16,409 nt of DNA from an uncultured Clostridia bacterium (GCA_934249215.1 CAKQKN010000153.1:1-16409); one strand, 5' to 3'; positions 7,554 to 15,001 are shown, counted from the stretch's first letter. The notes: generated from the sequence alone by a model not told the origin. Translations and numbers: made by a program.

Positions 7554-9158
7554 TTATTTTCTTCCGTATCCCGCGTTGACGAGCATCTGCGGCCATCTGT
7601 TCTGGAAATAAGTAAGTTCATCGTCATAAATCTTCTGCGCCGTGGCCGTACCTTTGAAAATGAGGTTTTCGAAGCCTTTGGTCGCGCTCGTCATCGAAGT
7701 ATGCGCGGTGAAATCGAGCCCCGACTTATACGCCATCGGGTATCTCGTGCCGGGAATTAAAAGCACTGTGTTGTCCTTATTTAAAATATCGAACATGGAG
7801 CGGCTGAACTCGGTGAAAGATTCTTCCGTTTCCGAAGTATAGCCAAACGCGCTCATAATGCCGTGTTTGATGAGAATTTCCTGCGCTTCGTCGCTCGCAT
7901 AGAAAAGCATAAACTGATACGCTTCTTCCTTTTCGGTCGTATACGCGGGGATAACCGCTTTGTTCTGGTTGGTAAGAATGGAACCGACGATTCCGCGCGC
8001 TTCGGAAACCCTTGCGAGAATTTCGTCCGCCTCCGCCGCGGTCTTACCCTCGAAAGAGGGCTTTTCGTCCGTCTTCTTGTCCGCATAGTCGATTGCCGCG
8101 CGAAGTTCTTCTTCGCTTATGCCGAGTTTTTCGCCGAGCCTGCTCGTCACGGGAACTTTCATCATAACGAAGGATACGTCCGCGCCCTCTTTGTAAAAGT
8201 CCTGCGCCGTTTCCGTTTCGATCCATGCCCCCGACGGAATGAACGCCGCTTTGCCGTCGAGGAAGTCAACCTGCGACTGAAGGTGATCTCTGTTTTCGCA
8301 AGCGGGATCCATATATCCGTTCGCATTATTCAAAAAGCGATAGGTTTCTTCGATCGCGACGAGTTTACCCTCCTGATCGAGCGCTTTCCAGTCGGGAACG
8401 TAAGGTTCGGTCGCTCCCTCGGGACGAGCGGCAAAATACGTGTCGATGCACTCGACTCCGCCGTACTGCGCCCACCAAGTCGGCCAGATGAATCCCCAAT
8501 ACGCCGAGTTGTTCGCGCAGGTTATTCCACCCGCAACTCTGTCCGCGGGCATAACGGGTTTTCCGTCAGTCGTTTTTCCCGACTTTATGAGGTCGAGGAG
8601 TTCTTCGAATTCGTCCGTCGTGCGCGGAAGTTCGGTTATGCCGTATTTCGCGAGCGCTTTTTTGTTGGCGATGAATCCCTCGAGCGAGGACGTCCAGGGC
8701 ACGATATACGATTTGCCCGGCGTTCCGTCGATGTTATACGTCAGGTTCGCTTCGTAAAGGTCCTGCCGAACGATTTCTTTGAGCTTTTTACCTTTTCCGG
8801 GAACTTCCATTTCATAAAGATCGGAAAGATCCATAAACAGGTTTTCATAGCCGCCTTTATTTTTATACGAATCAATGAGCGGAAAACAGCTTACCATCGT
8901 GAAGAATATGTCGGTCGTATTCTTTTTAACCGTCGATATCCGACCTATAGCCGAGTTTGTCGCGTTATCGTCGGTTGTATATTCCACCTTTATGCCCGTT
9001 TTTTTCGTGAACGCGTCGATGAGTTCGGGAATATACGCTTCGCCGTAGCCGGCTATCGTAAAGTTGATTTCGAGCGTTCCTTTTTCTGTCTGCTTTTTGC
9101 AAGCGATCGAAGTGAACGTCAAAAGAAGCGTCAAAAGAAAGATCATTGCTCTTTTCAT
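7554..9158 (-). CDS. ABC transporter sugar-binding lipoprotein (family 1 solute-binding protein)
   Basis: 534 residues with signal peptide and SIAC lipobox (Cys20), so anchored outside the membrane. Family 1 solute-binding features are clear: YIPELIDAFTKKTGIKVEY (42-60) is the usual first helix-strand, and AAFIPSGAWIETE (304-316) carries the G-A-W segment of sugar-binding proteins. It should deliver an oligosaccharide to the two permeases encoded just upstream. At 534 residues it is at the long end for the family, which suits oligosaccharide binders. ATG 9158 is preceded by GAGGAG. It is separated from the permeases by a 144-base gap with secondary structure, so it may be expressed at a level of its own. 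The substrate is not readable from sequence; alpha-galactosides are inferred from the GH36 and GH27 neighbours. Confidence 0.93.
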   Translation of the reverse strand: MKRAMIFLLTLLLTFTSIACKKQTEKGTLEINFTIAGYGEAYIPELIDAFTKKTGIKVEYTTDDNATNSAIGRISTVKKNTTDIFFTMVSCFPLIDSYKNKGGYENLFMDLSDLYEMEVPGKGKKLKEIVRQDLYEANLTYNIDGTPGKSYIVPWTSSLEGFIANKKALAKYGITELPRTTDEFEELLDLIKSGKTTDGKPVMPADRVAGGITCANNSAYWGFIWPTWWAQYGGVECIDTYFAARPEGATEPYVPDWKALDQEGKLVAIEETYRFLNNANGYMDPACENRDHLQSQVDFLDGKAAFIPSGAWIETETAQDFYKEGADVSFVMMKVPVTSRLGEKLGISEEELRAAIDYADKKTDEKPSFEGKTAAEADEILARVSEARGIVGSILTNQNKAVIPAYTTEKEEAYQFMLFYASDEAQEILIKHGIMSAFGYTSETEESFTEFSRSMFDILNKDNTVLLIPGTRYPMAYKSGLDFTAHTSMTSATKGFENLIFKGTATAQKIYDDELTYFQNRWPQMLVNAGYGRK

Positions 9159-9212
9159 CTTTTTTTCTCCTCAAAATTATATATTTGTGGTATTGTAGTG
9201 TGTTTATTTACA

Positions 9213-9250
9213 ATCGGCCTTTTCTCGCCTCCAAGCGCCGAAAAACCGAT
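9213..9250 (-). promoter_or_regulatory. Imperfect hairpin in the leader of the binding-protein gene
   Basis: On the minus strand AUCGG-UUUUUC pairs with GAAAAG-(G)-CCGAU, about 11 pairs with one bulged G and one G-U pair, and the loop holds a smaller CGC/GCG stem. It lies 54 bases upstream of the start codon. No U-run follows, so it is not a terminator; a 5' stability or processing structure, or an operator, is possible. No convincing -35/-10 pair was found in the 144-base gap; ATTGTA at 9192-9197 (TACAAT on the minus strand) is a lone -10 candidate. Confidence 0.4.
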
Positions 9251-9259
9251 CAATTTTCA

Positions 9260-9294
9260 AAAAAGTCAAGCTATAAGCCGATTATCGACTTTTT
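9260..9294 (-). terminator. Candidate intrinsic (possibly partial) terminator after the permease genes
   Basis: AAAAAGTC (9287-9294 read on the minus strand) pairs with GACTTTTT (9260-9267), and the loop contains an inner ATAA/TTAT stem. The structure begins 8 bases after the MalG-like stop and ends in a run of six U on the minus strand. The stem is AU-rich and the U-run is part of it, so termination is probably incomplete. It could lower or separate transcription between the permease and lipoprotein sections. Confidence 0.5.
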
Positions 9295-9302
9295 CGTCCG
9301 TT

Positions 9303-10178
9303 TCAGCCTTTAAGTCCGCCTGCAACGGTGTTCGTCATGATCGTTTCCTGAAAACAAGTATAGAGAACGACGATCGGAACGGTCGCGATGAGAATACTTG
9401 CGTAATACAGCGGATAGTTCGAGCGGATGCTGGGAACGAACTGAAACAGGTAAAGTCCCGAAGCGAGCGTAGGATAGTCGCGCAGAAACAACAGCGGCGT
9501 CATATAATCGTTCCAAAGTCCGATGAACTGCACTATCGCAAGAGCGACGAACATCGGCATCGACTGCGGAAGCATTATCCTGAAGAAAATCGAATAATGC
9601 CCGCCGCCGTCCACGAACGCGGCTTCCGCAAAACTCCATGACAGATTTTTATAAAACCCGTACATAAGCAGGAAATTGAACCCGAGCCCCGAAGCGTAAG
9701 TAACGAGATAAAGCGGCGAATCGAGAAGATTGAGATTCCCGAGAAGTTCATAGGTCGCGGGGAGCGCGCCTACGACCGAGATAAGCATCGTGAAGATCGC
9801 CACGTTATAAATGGCGTTGCGCCCGTAAAAGCGGTACTTCGCGACGCAATACGCGGTTACGTTCGTCGTAAAAACGTTGATTATCGTGGCAAATCCCGCA
9901 AACCAGACGGAGTTGAATATCAGGTTAAACAGGTTGTTTCCGTCTATCTGCAAGACCTTGAACGCCTCTACGTAGTTGGAAAAATGCAGTTTGTCGGGCA
10001 GAGCGAACGGCTCACGGATAAAGGTGAGTTTGTCGCGCAGAGAGGTTACGAACGCCCACAGGAAAGTAAAAACGTAAGTTAACGAATAGAGGAAGAAAAA
10101 CACCCCGACGACGGCAAACACGATCTTGCGTTTTTTCGTGTAGTTCTTTTCTTTAAGCGATTTTTTTGTATCGGTCAT
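9303..10178 (-). CDS. MalG-type sugar ABC transporter permease
   Basis: 291 residues from ATG 10178, the usual length for this family. There are about six hydrophobic segments, the first at about 19-44. The cytoplasmic loop that contacts the ATPase is clear: AEAAFVDGGGHYSIFFRIMLP (184-204), the EAA motif with conserved D-G and terminal L-P. The C-terminus ends in TNTVAGGLKG, a common MalG-type ending. A longer reading of the frame to 10442 would overlap the preceding gene by 250 bases and add unrelated charged sequence, so it is not used. The gap to the MalF-like gene is 11 bases, with a weak GAGAGG site. It forms the membrane channel with the MalF-like partner. No ATPase is encoded in the window; a shared MsmK-like ATPase elsewhere is the usual arrangement. 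Confidence 0.94.
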   Translation of the reverse strand: MTDTKKSLKEKNYTKKRKIVFAVVGVFFFLYSLTYVFTFLWAFVTSLRDKLTFIREPFALPDKLHFSNYVEAFKVLQIDGNNLFNLIFNSVWFAGFATIINVFTTNVTAYCVAKYRFYGRNAIYNVAIFTMLISVVGALPATYELLGNLNLLDSPLYLVTYASGLGFNFLLMYGFYKNLSWSFAEAAFVDGGGHYSIFFRIMLPQSMPMFVALAIVQFIGLWNDYMTPLLFLRDYPTLASGLYLFQFVPSIRSNYPLYYASILIATVPIVVLYTCFQETIMTNTVAGGLKG

Positions 10179-10189
10179 TTCGTCGCCTC

Positions 10190-11143
10190 TCAATAATAAA
10201 TATCCGGAAACACCTTTTCCGTAAGGCGTTTCACGATAAGCACGATCGGAAAAGCGATCAGCGTACAGCACATAGCGACCGTGGACGGATAGTAAATCGA
10301 CAGTTCGTTTTTGGTCGTAATGTAAATCCAGTAAGAAATCGACGCGGTATCCTTGTCGCCGCCCGTCAGAAGCAGAACCGCGCCCGATGCGGTGAAAATG
10401 TTCGCCACGTTCGTAACGATGATCGTCGAAAGCGTCGCCCACATCATCGGGAACAGAATGTAAATAAATTCCTGCGTCATCGTAACGCCGTCGAGTTCGG
10501 ACGCCTCGATGACTTCTTTCGGCACGCGCTCCATCGCCCCGTTGAAGATTATGAGGTTAACCGAAAATCCCGTCCAGACCGAATAAAGCACGACCAGCCA
10601 TTTCGCCCACTTCTCGTCGAGAAGTAAGTTTTTCGCCGGGTTTCCGCTGAAAAATTCCATAATTTTCGGAATTATTCCGCCGACCGACGGATTGAGCATA
10701 AACTTATACAACGTCGCGAGAACCGCCCCCGAAATAATGTTCGGAAGGAAGAATATCACGCGGTAATACTTATAAAGTCTGATTTTCTTGTAAAGAAAGT
10801 ACGCAAGGACCAGCGACAACGGCAAAACGACGAACATTCCCGTCGAAAAATACAGAAGCGTGTTTTTCAGAAGTCCGCCGAGGTTCGCGTTCAGATTCGC
10901 CCCGAGCAAATCTTTCCACATAAATTCCCAGTTGATAAGGGAGAATTTGATTTCGCCGTATTCCTCGATTCTGAACGCGTTCAGAAAGGACTCGAAGTTG
11001 ACGTATAACCAGAAAATGAGAAAATTCAGCACGGGAACGGCAAGCATCGGTATGACGAACCAAAGTTTGCCCTGCTCCATGGGATTCGCTTTTCTTTTTT
11101 TACGATCGCGCACGGCGATCTTTTGCACGGCATTTTCCGCCAT
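10190..11143 (-). CDS. MalF/UgpA-type sugar ABC transporter permease
   Basis: 317 residues from ATG 11143. A basic N-terminus precedes the first membrane segment (about 28-48), and about five more follow. The EAA-type loop reads VIEASELDGVTMTQEFIYIL (211-230) with FP directly after it, matching the family pattern E-A-x-x-x-D-G-x-x-x-x-x-x-x-I-x-x-P with Ser in place of the second Ala. It pairs with the downstream MalG-type permease to form the transmembrane channel. It lies 16 bases after the GH36 stop. A TTG at 11149 in the same frame is only three bases from the AAAGGGGG site, while the ATG is nine bases away, so ATG is preferred. The imported sugar is inferred to be an alpha-galactoside from the co-directional GH36 gene. 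Confidence 0.94.
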   Translation of the reverse strand: MAENAVQKIAVRDRKKRKANPMEQGKLWFVIPMLAVPVLNFLIFWLYVNFESFLNAFRIEEYGEIKFSLINWEFMWKDLLGANLNANLGGLLKNTLLYFSTGMFVVLPLSLVLAYFLYKKIRLYKYYRVIFFLPNIISGAVLATLYKFMLNPSVGGIIPKIMEFFSGNPAKNLLLDEKWAKWLVVLYSVWTGFSVNLIIFNGAMERVPKEVIEASELDGVTMTQEFIYILFPMMWATLSTIIVTNVANIFTASGAVLLLTGGDKDTASISYWIYITTKNELSIYYPSTVAMCCTLIAFPIVLIVKRLTEKVFPDIYY

Positions 11144-11152
11144 AAACAACTA

Positions 11153-11160
11153 CCCCCTTT
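11153..11160 (-). promoter_or_regulatory. Ribosome binding site of the MalF-like gene, overlapping the GH36 stop
   Basis: AAAGGGGG on the minus strand; its first A is the last base of the GH36 TGA. Spacing is nine bases to ATG 11143 and three to TTG 11149, which decides the start in favour of ATG and suggests coupling to GH36 translation. Confidence 0.65.
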
Positions 11161-13280
11161 CAGCCGATTATTTCGAGGACGCACGCCCGACGGCGGCTTT
11201 TGAAATATACGACGAGTTTGTCGCCGTCTTTGATTTGAGTTTTAACTTCGCTGCTTGCGGGATACCCGACCTTGACGCTTTTAATCGGGAACCCGACGTC
11301 TATCGTCCGCTCGGTCTTGCCTCCAAGGTTCCAGACCGCAAGATAACGTTTGTTCCCCGCCGCCAGTCCGCCGGCGACGAAATCGTCGTTCCACACGGGG
11401 AACCCGCACGGAAAATACGGACGGGAAGTCGCTTTGTCCTTGCTCATCGCGCGGTAATAAGCGATTCCTTCTTTAAGCAGTTCTTCCGTCTTTCCGCCGA
11501 GAAGTTCGATATGCCCCGCAAGGTGCATTCTTCCGAGCAGACAGTTGACCACGTTTATCACGACGTCGTCCTCCGTTATCTCGGAAATATCGGGCACGGG
11601 CGGTTTTTCGCCGCTCACTATGCACCGTTCATATTCCTCGGGCGTGAGTTTTCCTCGCACAGGATAGCACCAGACGGCGGACTGTTCGGGGCAAACCGCG
11701 CTCGACGCCCCCGCCGCTATGTACGGATATTTGAGATAACACAGCTGATCGGAAGTGGACTGAATGCTGTGAAGAGAAAGCATCGAATAGTCCATACGGC
11801 ACCCGCCGCTCGCGCAGTTTTCCACGACGAGATCGGGATAACGCTCATAAATCTTTTCAAACCACTCTTTAAGCGCGCGGCAATGTTCGAGCAAGCCGTC
11901 CGCCGCGGACTTTCTTCCGAAATCGTCCGTACCGACGCCCGCGTCCGCGTTATAGTCTGTCTTTATATAGTCCGCGCCGTAAGAAACGATTCTGTCCACC
12001 ACTTCGTCGGCGTATTTTCTCGTTTTTTCCTTGGTAAAATCGAGGAAATATCTGTCGTTTACCATAACGGGCTTGCCGTTACGAGTGAAAAAACAGTCTT
12101 TAAGATATTCGACCGCGCCGCTCTTTCTTCCGACGCACTCGATCTCGAGCCACAGCCCGACTTTCATTCCCTTGCTTTTTACGTAATCGATCGTCTTTCC
12201 GAGCCCTTCGGGAAACCTCGTCTTGCTGACCTTCCATTCCCCTATCGCGGACCACCACTCGAGTTCGTCGTGCCAGCCCGCGTCGATGCAGAAATATTCC
12301 ATACCGAGCCCCGCGGCTTTGTCGATAAGCGGCTTTAACCCGTCGAACGACGGATAGTCCCAAAGACAGTGCATGTACGAATTATAGATCGCGGGGAGAC
12401 TCACGTTATCGGAATTTTTGCGGCGTATCGCGCGGCGATAATCTGTAATTTCGCCGAGCACTCCGTCGATTTCGGAGCCGAAAGCGAACGCCACGGTAAC
12501 GCCCGTAAAACTTTCCCCCTTCCCGAGTTTTTTCTCCCAGGAATTTTCGATATAATCCGGACCGCCGGCGTTAAGATAAATTTTCCCGCCCGTTTCGCCC
12601 AGCTCGTAATTCCAGCTGCCGTTGCTCTCTATCTGCCACAGCATGCAAAAATTCTCTTTCCCGCTATGCAAAATCCCCATCGGCAGATATTCTTTCGTCG
12701 ACCACGAGCCCGTATTCTTGATCGAAACGCGCTTCATCGAAGTGTTTCCGTTGCCCGAATACAGCCCTCTTTCTTCAAGCGACGCGCCCTTCCACTGCGC
12801 CTCGCAATGCCAGGAATTATGCGGAACGTAAAGAACGTAATCGGAATAATTTTCGTTCGCCTCGCACGCGGGCGTAAATAAAAGTATTCCGTTCACTTCT
12901 TCAAGCCACACGTCCCCGCACGAAATATTTCTGACGGTATTGAAAACCGAAAAAACTTTAATTCCGTCGAAAAAGCGCAAATGCGTAAAAACTTCGACCT
13001 TTTTGCTTTTCTGCCCTATGACGTACTCGACGAACTTTTCGCCGACGATTTTTTCCGTACCGATATAGACGAGTTCCGAGCTTTCGCTCGCGCCGATTCT
13101 CTTGATCCCGTTATGCCCGCTCGTCACGTTTCCGCCGGAAAGATGCACCTGCGCGAAATTTTCCGCGGCGTCGACCTTGACGGGGCGCTCCGCAAGCCCG
13201 TATTCTCTTATGTTAAGGACGCCGTTTTCGATTGTGAATGCGAGCGTAAGTCCGTTTTCGTTAATTGCGTAGTGTTCCAT
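11160..13280 (-). CDS. GH36 alpha-galactosidase, cytoplasmic
   Basis: 706 residues, close to the 700-740 usual for GH36. It has an N-terminal beta-sandwich (about 1-290), a catalytic barrel (about 295-620) and a small C-terminal beta domain. GH36 signatures are in order: YFCIDAGWH (329-337), GLWLEIE (375-381), YIKTDYN (438-444) with nucleophile Asp442, ENCASGGCRMDYSM (487-500) and QSTSDQ (507-512) with acid/base Asp511. It hydrolyses terminal alpha-1,6-galactosyl residues as in melibiose or raffinose; with no signal peptide it should act on imported oligosaccharides. The nucleophile motif K-T-D-Y-N departs from the common K-W-D-M-N. It is the first gene of the minus-strand operon. Unlike other genes here, no Shine-Dalgarno site precedes ATG 13280, yet the N-terminal sequence fits the family, so the start is likely right. 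Confidence 0.95.
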   Translation of the reverse strand: MEHYAINENGLTLAFTIENGVLNIREYGLAERPVKVDAAENFAQVHLSGGNVTSGHNGIKRIGASESSELVYIGTEKIVGEKFVEYVIGQKSKKVEVFTHLRFFDGIKVFSVFNTVRNISCGDVWLEEVNGILLFTPACEANENYSDYVLYVPHNSWHCEAQWKGASLEERGLYSGNGNTSMKRVSIKNTGSWSTKEYLPMGILHSGKENFCMLWQIESNGSWNYELGETGGKIYLNAGGPDYIENSWEKKLGKGESFTGVTVAFAFGSEIDGVLGEITDYRRAIRRKNSDNVSLPAIYNSYMHCLWDYPSFDGLKPLIDKAAGLGMEYFCIDAGWHDELEWWSAIGEWKVSKTRFPEGLGKTIDYVKSKGMKVGLWLEIECVGRKSGAVEYLKDCFFTRNGKPVMVNDRYFLDFTKEKTRKYADEVVDRIVSYGADYIKTDYNADAGVGTDDFGRKSAADGLLEHCRALKEWFEKIYERYPDLVVENCASGGCRMDYSMLSLHSIQSTSDQLCYLKYPYIAAGASSAVCPEQSAVWCYPVRGKLTPEEYERCIVSGEKPPVPDISEITEDDVVINVVNCLLGRMHLAGHIELLGGKTEELLKEGIAYYRAMSKDKATSRPYFPCGFPVWNDDFVAGGLAAGNKRYLAVWNLGGKTERTIDVGFPIKSVKVGYPASSEVKTQIKDGDKLVVYFKSRRRACVLEIIG

Positions 13281-13289
13281 AGCGATATC

Positions 13290-13318
13290 AATTTATCATA
13301 TAGTGCAGCTTAATTCAA
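13290..13318 (-). promoter_or_regulatory. Candidate promoter of the GH36-transporter operon
   Basis: On the minus strand TTGAAT (13313-13318), a 17-base spacer and TAAATT (13290-13295, 4 of 6 matches to the -10 consensus). Transcription would begin around 13283, only a few bases from ATG 13280. TATGAT at 13295-13300 is an alternative -10 without a good -35. The weak hexamers suit an activator-dependent promoter. Confidence 0.45.
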
Positions 13319-13339
13319 GAGCGTTTTTAAATATTGTTA

Positions 13340-13368
13340 ACTTTTTTTTAATCATAATCAAAAAAAGT
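13340..13368. promoter_or_regulatory. Interrupted inverted repeat with tandem TAATCA in the divergent intergenic region
   Basis: ACTTTTTTT (13340-13348) and AAAAAAAGT (13360-13368) are inverted copies. Between and overlapping them is TAATCATAATCA (13349-13360), a direct 6-base repeat. The element lies between the two divergent promoters, upstream of both. Candidate roles are an AraC operator (such proteins often bind direct repeats) or A-tract UP elements. No protein-binding evidence. Confidence 0.4.
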
Positions 13369-13378
13369 AAATTTTTTC

Positions 13379-13407
13379 TTGACTGACGAAAAATTCGGGC
13401 GTATTAT
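13379..13407 (+). promoter_or_regulatory. Promoter of the AraC-type regulator gene
   Basis: TTGACT (13379-13384), a spacer of exactly 17 bases and TATTAT (13402-13407), near-consensus for the housekeeping sigma factor. The predicted start near 13414 gives a leader of about 48 bases to ATG 13462, with AAGGAG at 13451-13456. Confidence 0.7.
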
Positions 13408-13461
13408 ATCAAGGGGATTACGATCGCCGACGAGTACCGTCCCCGCAATCAAGGAGCAACT

Positions 13462-14925
13462 ATGCTGATCGACACGAAACTCATAACGCGGATAAAGCCA
13501 TGTCTGTATTATAACCAGATTTACGACGATTCTTTCGTTATGAGCATACACAAGCACAACACGCTCGAAATCATGTACGTCGCGAGCGGGCTTATGTCTT
13601 TCGAATACCTTTCGGGCGACGAAAAGAAAAACGTAGATCTGAATCAGAACAATTTCATCATCGTAAAGCCCAACGTGCCGCACCGCATATACTTTACGAA
13701 CGAAGCGCATATCTACAACGTGGAGTTCGAATCGCAGCACCCGTTGCAAAAGATCGACGATCTGTTCTTCGACAACTCGGTCGCGAGCGCCTTCCCGTCG
13801 ATGATCGCATACCGGAAGAAATTCACCGACGTTCTCATCTTCGATGACGGAAACGAGGTATTCAGGACGCTCAAAAAACTTCAACTATTTCTGTCGAAAA
13901 AAACGACGGATACCGAGTTCGAACTGTCGTTCACTCTGCTTTTGAGCCAACTGCTCGCCGACATAGCGGGAAGCACTCTCGCGCAGACGGGGAACGAATA
14001 CGGCAACATATACCTTCGCAAAGCCGTGTCTTTCATCAACAAAAACGTATCCGACCCGATCACCGTGGCGGACGTTTGCGAAGCGACGGGCGTAAGCAAA
14101 GTTTACGTCGAAAAACTCTTCCGCGACGCTTTCGGAATGACGGTAAAAAAGAAAATCGAACACATTCGGATCGAACGCGCCCGAAAAATGCTCGGAATAT
14201 CCGACGCGCCGTCGTCCGAAATCGGGCGCAGTCTGGGTTACGAGAACAATCAGTCGTTCATCAACAACTTCAAAGCCGTGACCGGTATGACGCCCACCGA
14301 GTTCAGACGGAAAAACAACCTCGAATACCACCATATCCGCGCCTATGAAAAAGCGTATTTCGACGAACGCTTCAAGAAGTTTTATTCATACGGAAAGGGC
14401 GTCATGATAATCGACCCCACGCGAAAAATTCCGCTGTCCGACGAGCGGTTCGACACTCGCCTGTTAAGGAGCGAGGATATTTTGTCGGAAAGAATAAACG
14501 AACTTCTGATCGCGCGGAAATTCTTTTTTCTCGAAGCGCCCGACGGCAAAACGCGCTCGCTTCACGCGCTCCTTTCATACGTGAACGACCTCGGCATTCA
14601 GGATCTTTTCCTCGGCTTTTTCGTGCGCGCGGAGGACGTGAGCGAAAGAACGCTCGGCGAAGTCCACAGAACCGAACCGACGAGAAGAATACTCGTTTTC
14701 TTCGACAAACCGCCTATCGACTATTCGAAACTTTTTTCTTCGCTCGTCACCGACGTCGCCCTTTCCTACGACGACTACGGCGCGGCTGCAACTCTGCCCA
14801 CGGGCATAAACGCATGGTTTTACAAAGATCTCACCGACGAACAGGACAAAGACACGAACGTAACGCCGATGCTTCTGCCCAACTACGGCGGGCTTATTTA
14901 CGTAAATCGCAAAAAAACGGTATAA
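13462..14925 (+). CDS. AraC-family transcriptional regulator with long C-terminal extension
   Basis: 487 residues from ATG 13462, with AAGGAG five bases upstream. Residues about 20-95 look like the AraC sugar-binding cupin (HKHNTLEIMYVASG at 30-43; IVKPNVPHRIY at 67-77). Residues about 184-284 are the double helix-turn-helix: ITVADVCEATGVSKVYVEKL for the first helix pair and IGRSLGYENNQSFINNFKAV with GMTPTEFRRKN closing it. AraC proteins normally end here, at about 290 residues. This one continues for some 200 more (290-487), with mixed helices and strands (about 350-450) of no recognised family. It is divergent from the GH36-transporter operon, so it probably activates that operon in response to an alpha-galactoside; GH27 control is possible too. 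No membrane segment is seen. The DNA-binding call is firm, the ligand and extension are unknown. Confidence 0.92.
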   Translation: MLIDTKLITRIKPCLYYNQIYDDSFVMSIHKHNTLEIMYVASGLMSFEYLSGDEKKNVDLNQNNFIIVKPNVPHRIYFTNEAHIYNVEFESQHPLQKIDDLFFDNSVASAFPSMIAYRKKFTDVLIFDDGNEVFRTLKKLQLFLSKKTTDTEFELSFTLLLSQLLADIAGSTLAQTGNEYGNIYLRKAVSFINKNVSDPITVADVCEATGVSKVYVEKLFRDAFGMTVKKKIEHIRIERARKMLGISDAPSSEIGRSLGYENNQSFINNFKAVTGMTPTEFRRKNNLEYHHIRAYEKAYFDERFKKFYSYGKGVMIIDPTRKIPLSDERFDTRLLRSEDILSERINELLIARKFFFLEAPDGKTRSLHALLSYVNDLGIQDLFLGFFVRAEDVSERTLGEVHRTEPTRRILVFFDKPPIDYSKLFSSLVTDVALSYDDYGAAATLPTGINAWFYKDLTDEQDKDTNVTPMLLPNYGGLIYVNRKKTV

Positions 14926-14938
14926 TCGCGCCGAAAAC

Positions 14939-14968
14939 TTGACAAACCCGAACGGGCACCGTTATAAT
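14939..14968 (+). promoter_or_regulatory. Consensus promoter of the GH27 gene with a palindrome in its spacer
   Basis: TTGACA (14939-14944) and TATAAT (14963-14968) are perfect hexamers with an 18-base spacer, beginning 13 bases after the regulator's stop codon. The spacer contains CCCGAACGGG (14947-14956), a perfect 4-bp inverted repeat around AA, placed where a repressor would block RNA polymerase. Transcription should start near 14975. Confidence 0.85.
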
Positions 14969-15001
14969 ATCGCCGACTTATATTTCTTGACGGAGGGAAA
15001 A

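Noticed and set aside
7534..7596. Upstream start at 7596 for the multi-module lipoprotein
   Set aside because: It would overlap the binding-protein gene and place 21 mostly charged residues before the signal peptide; ATG 7533 has a ribosome site.
10179..10442. Upstream start at 10442 for the MalG-like permease
   Set aside because: It overlaps the MalF-like gene by about 250 bases and adds non-family sequence; 291 residues from 10178 is the normal length.
80..12338. Very long plus-strand open frames opposite the minus-strand genes (for example 80-1750, 2811-4559, 4537-7050, 7863-9641, 10860-12338)
   Set aside because: They are antisense shadows. The real genes rarely use TTA, CTA or TCA codons, so stops are scarce on the opposite strand. 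The translations are rich in Arg, Phe, Val and His, have no recognisable domain and run across the boundaries of real genes.
13348..14348. Open frames on both strands inside the AraC gene (for example 13348-13884 and 13885-14334 minus, 14076-14348 plus)
   Set aside because: The AraC frame has clear family motifs throughout and these frames lack domains and ribosome sites; they are shadows.
14939..15001. Upstream TTG start at 14939 for the GH27 protein
   Set aside because: The bases form the -35 and -10 of a consensus promoter, and GH27 proteins begin close to the PPMGWNTW motif, which fits ATG 15002.
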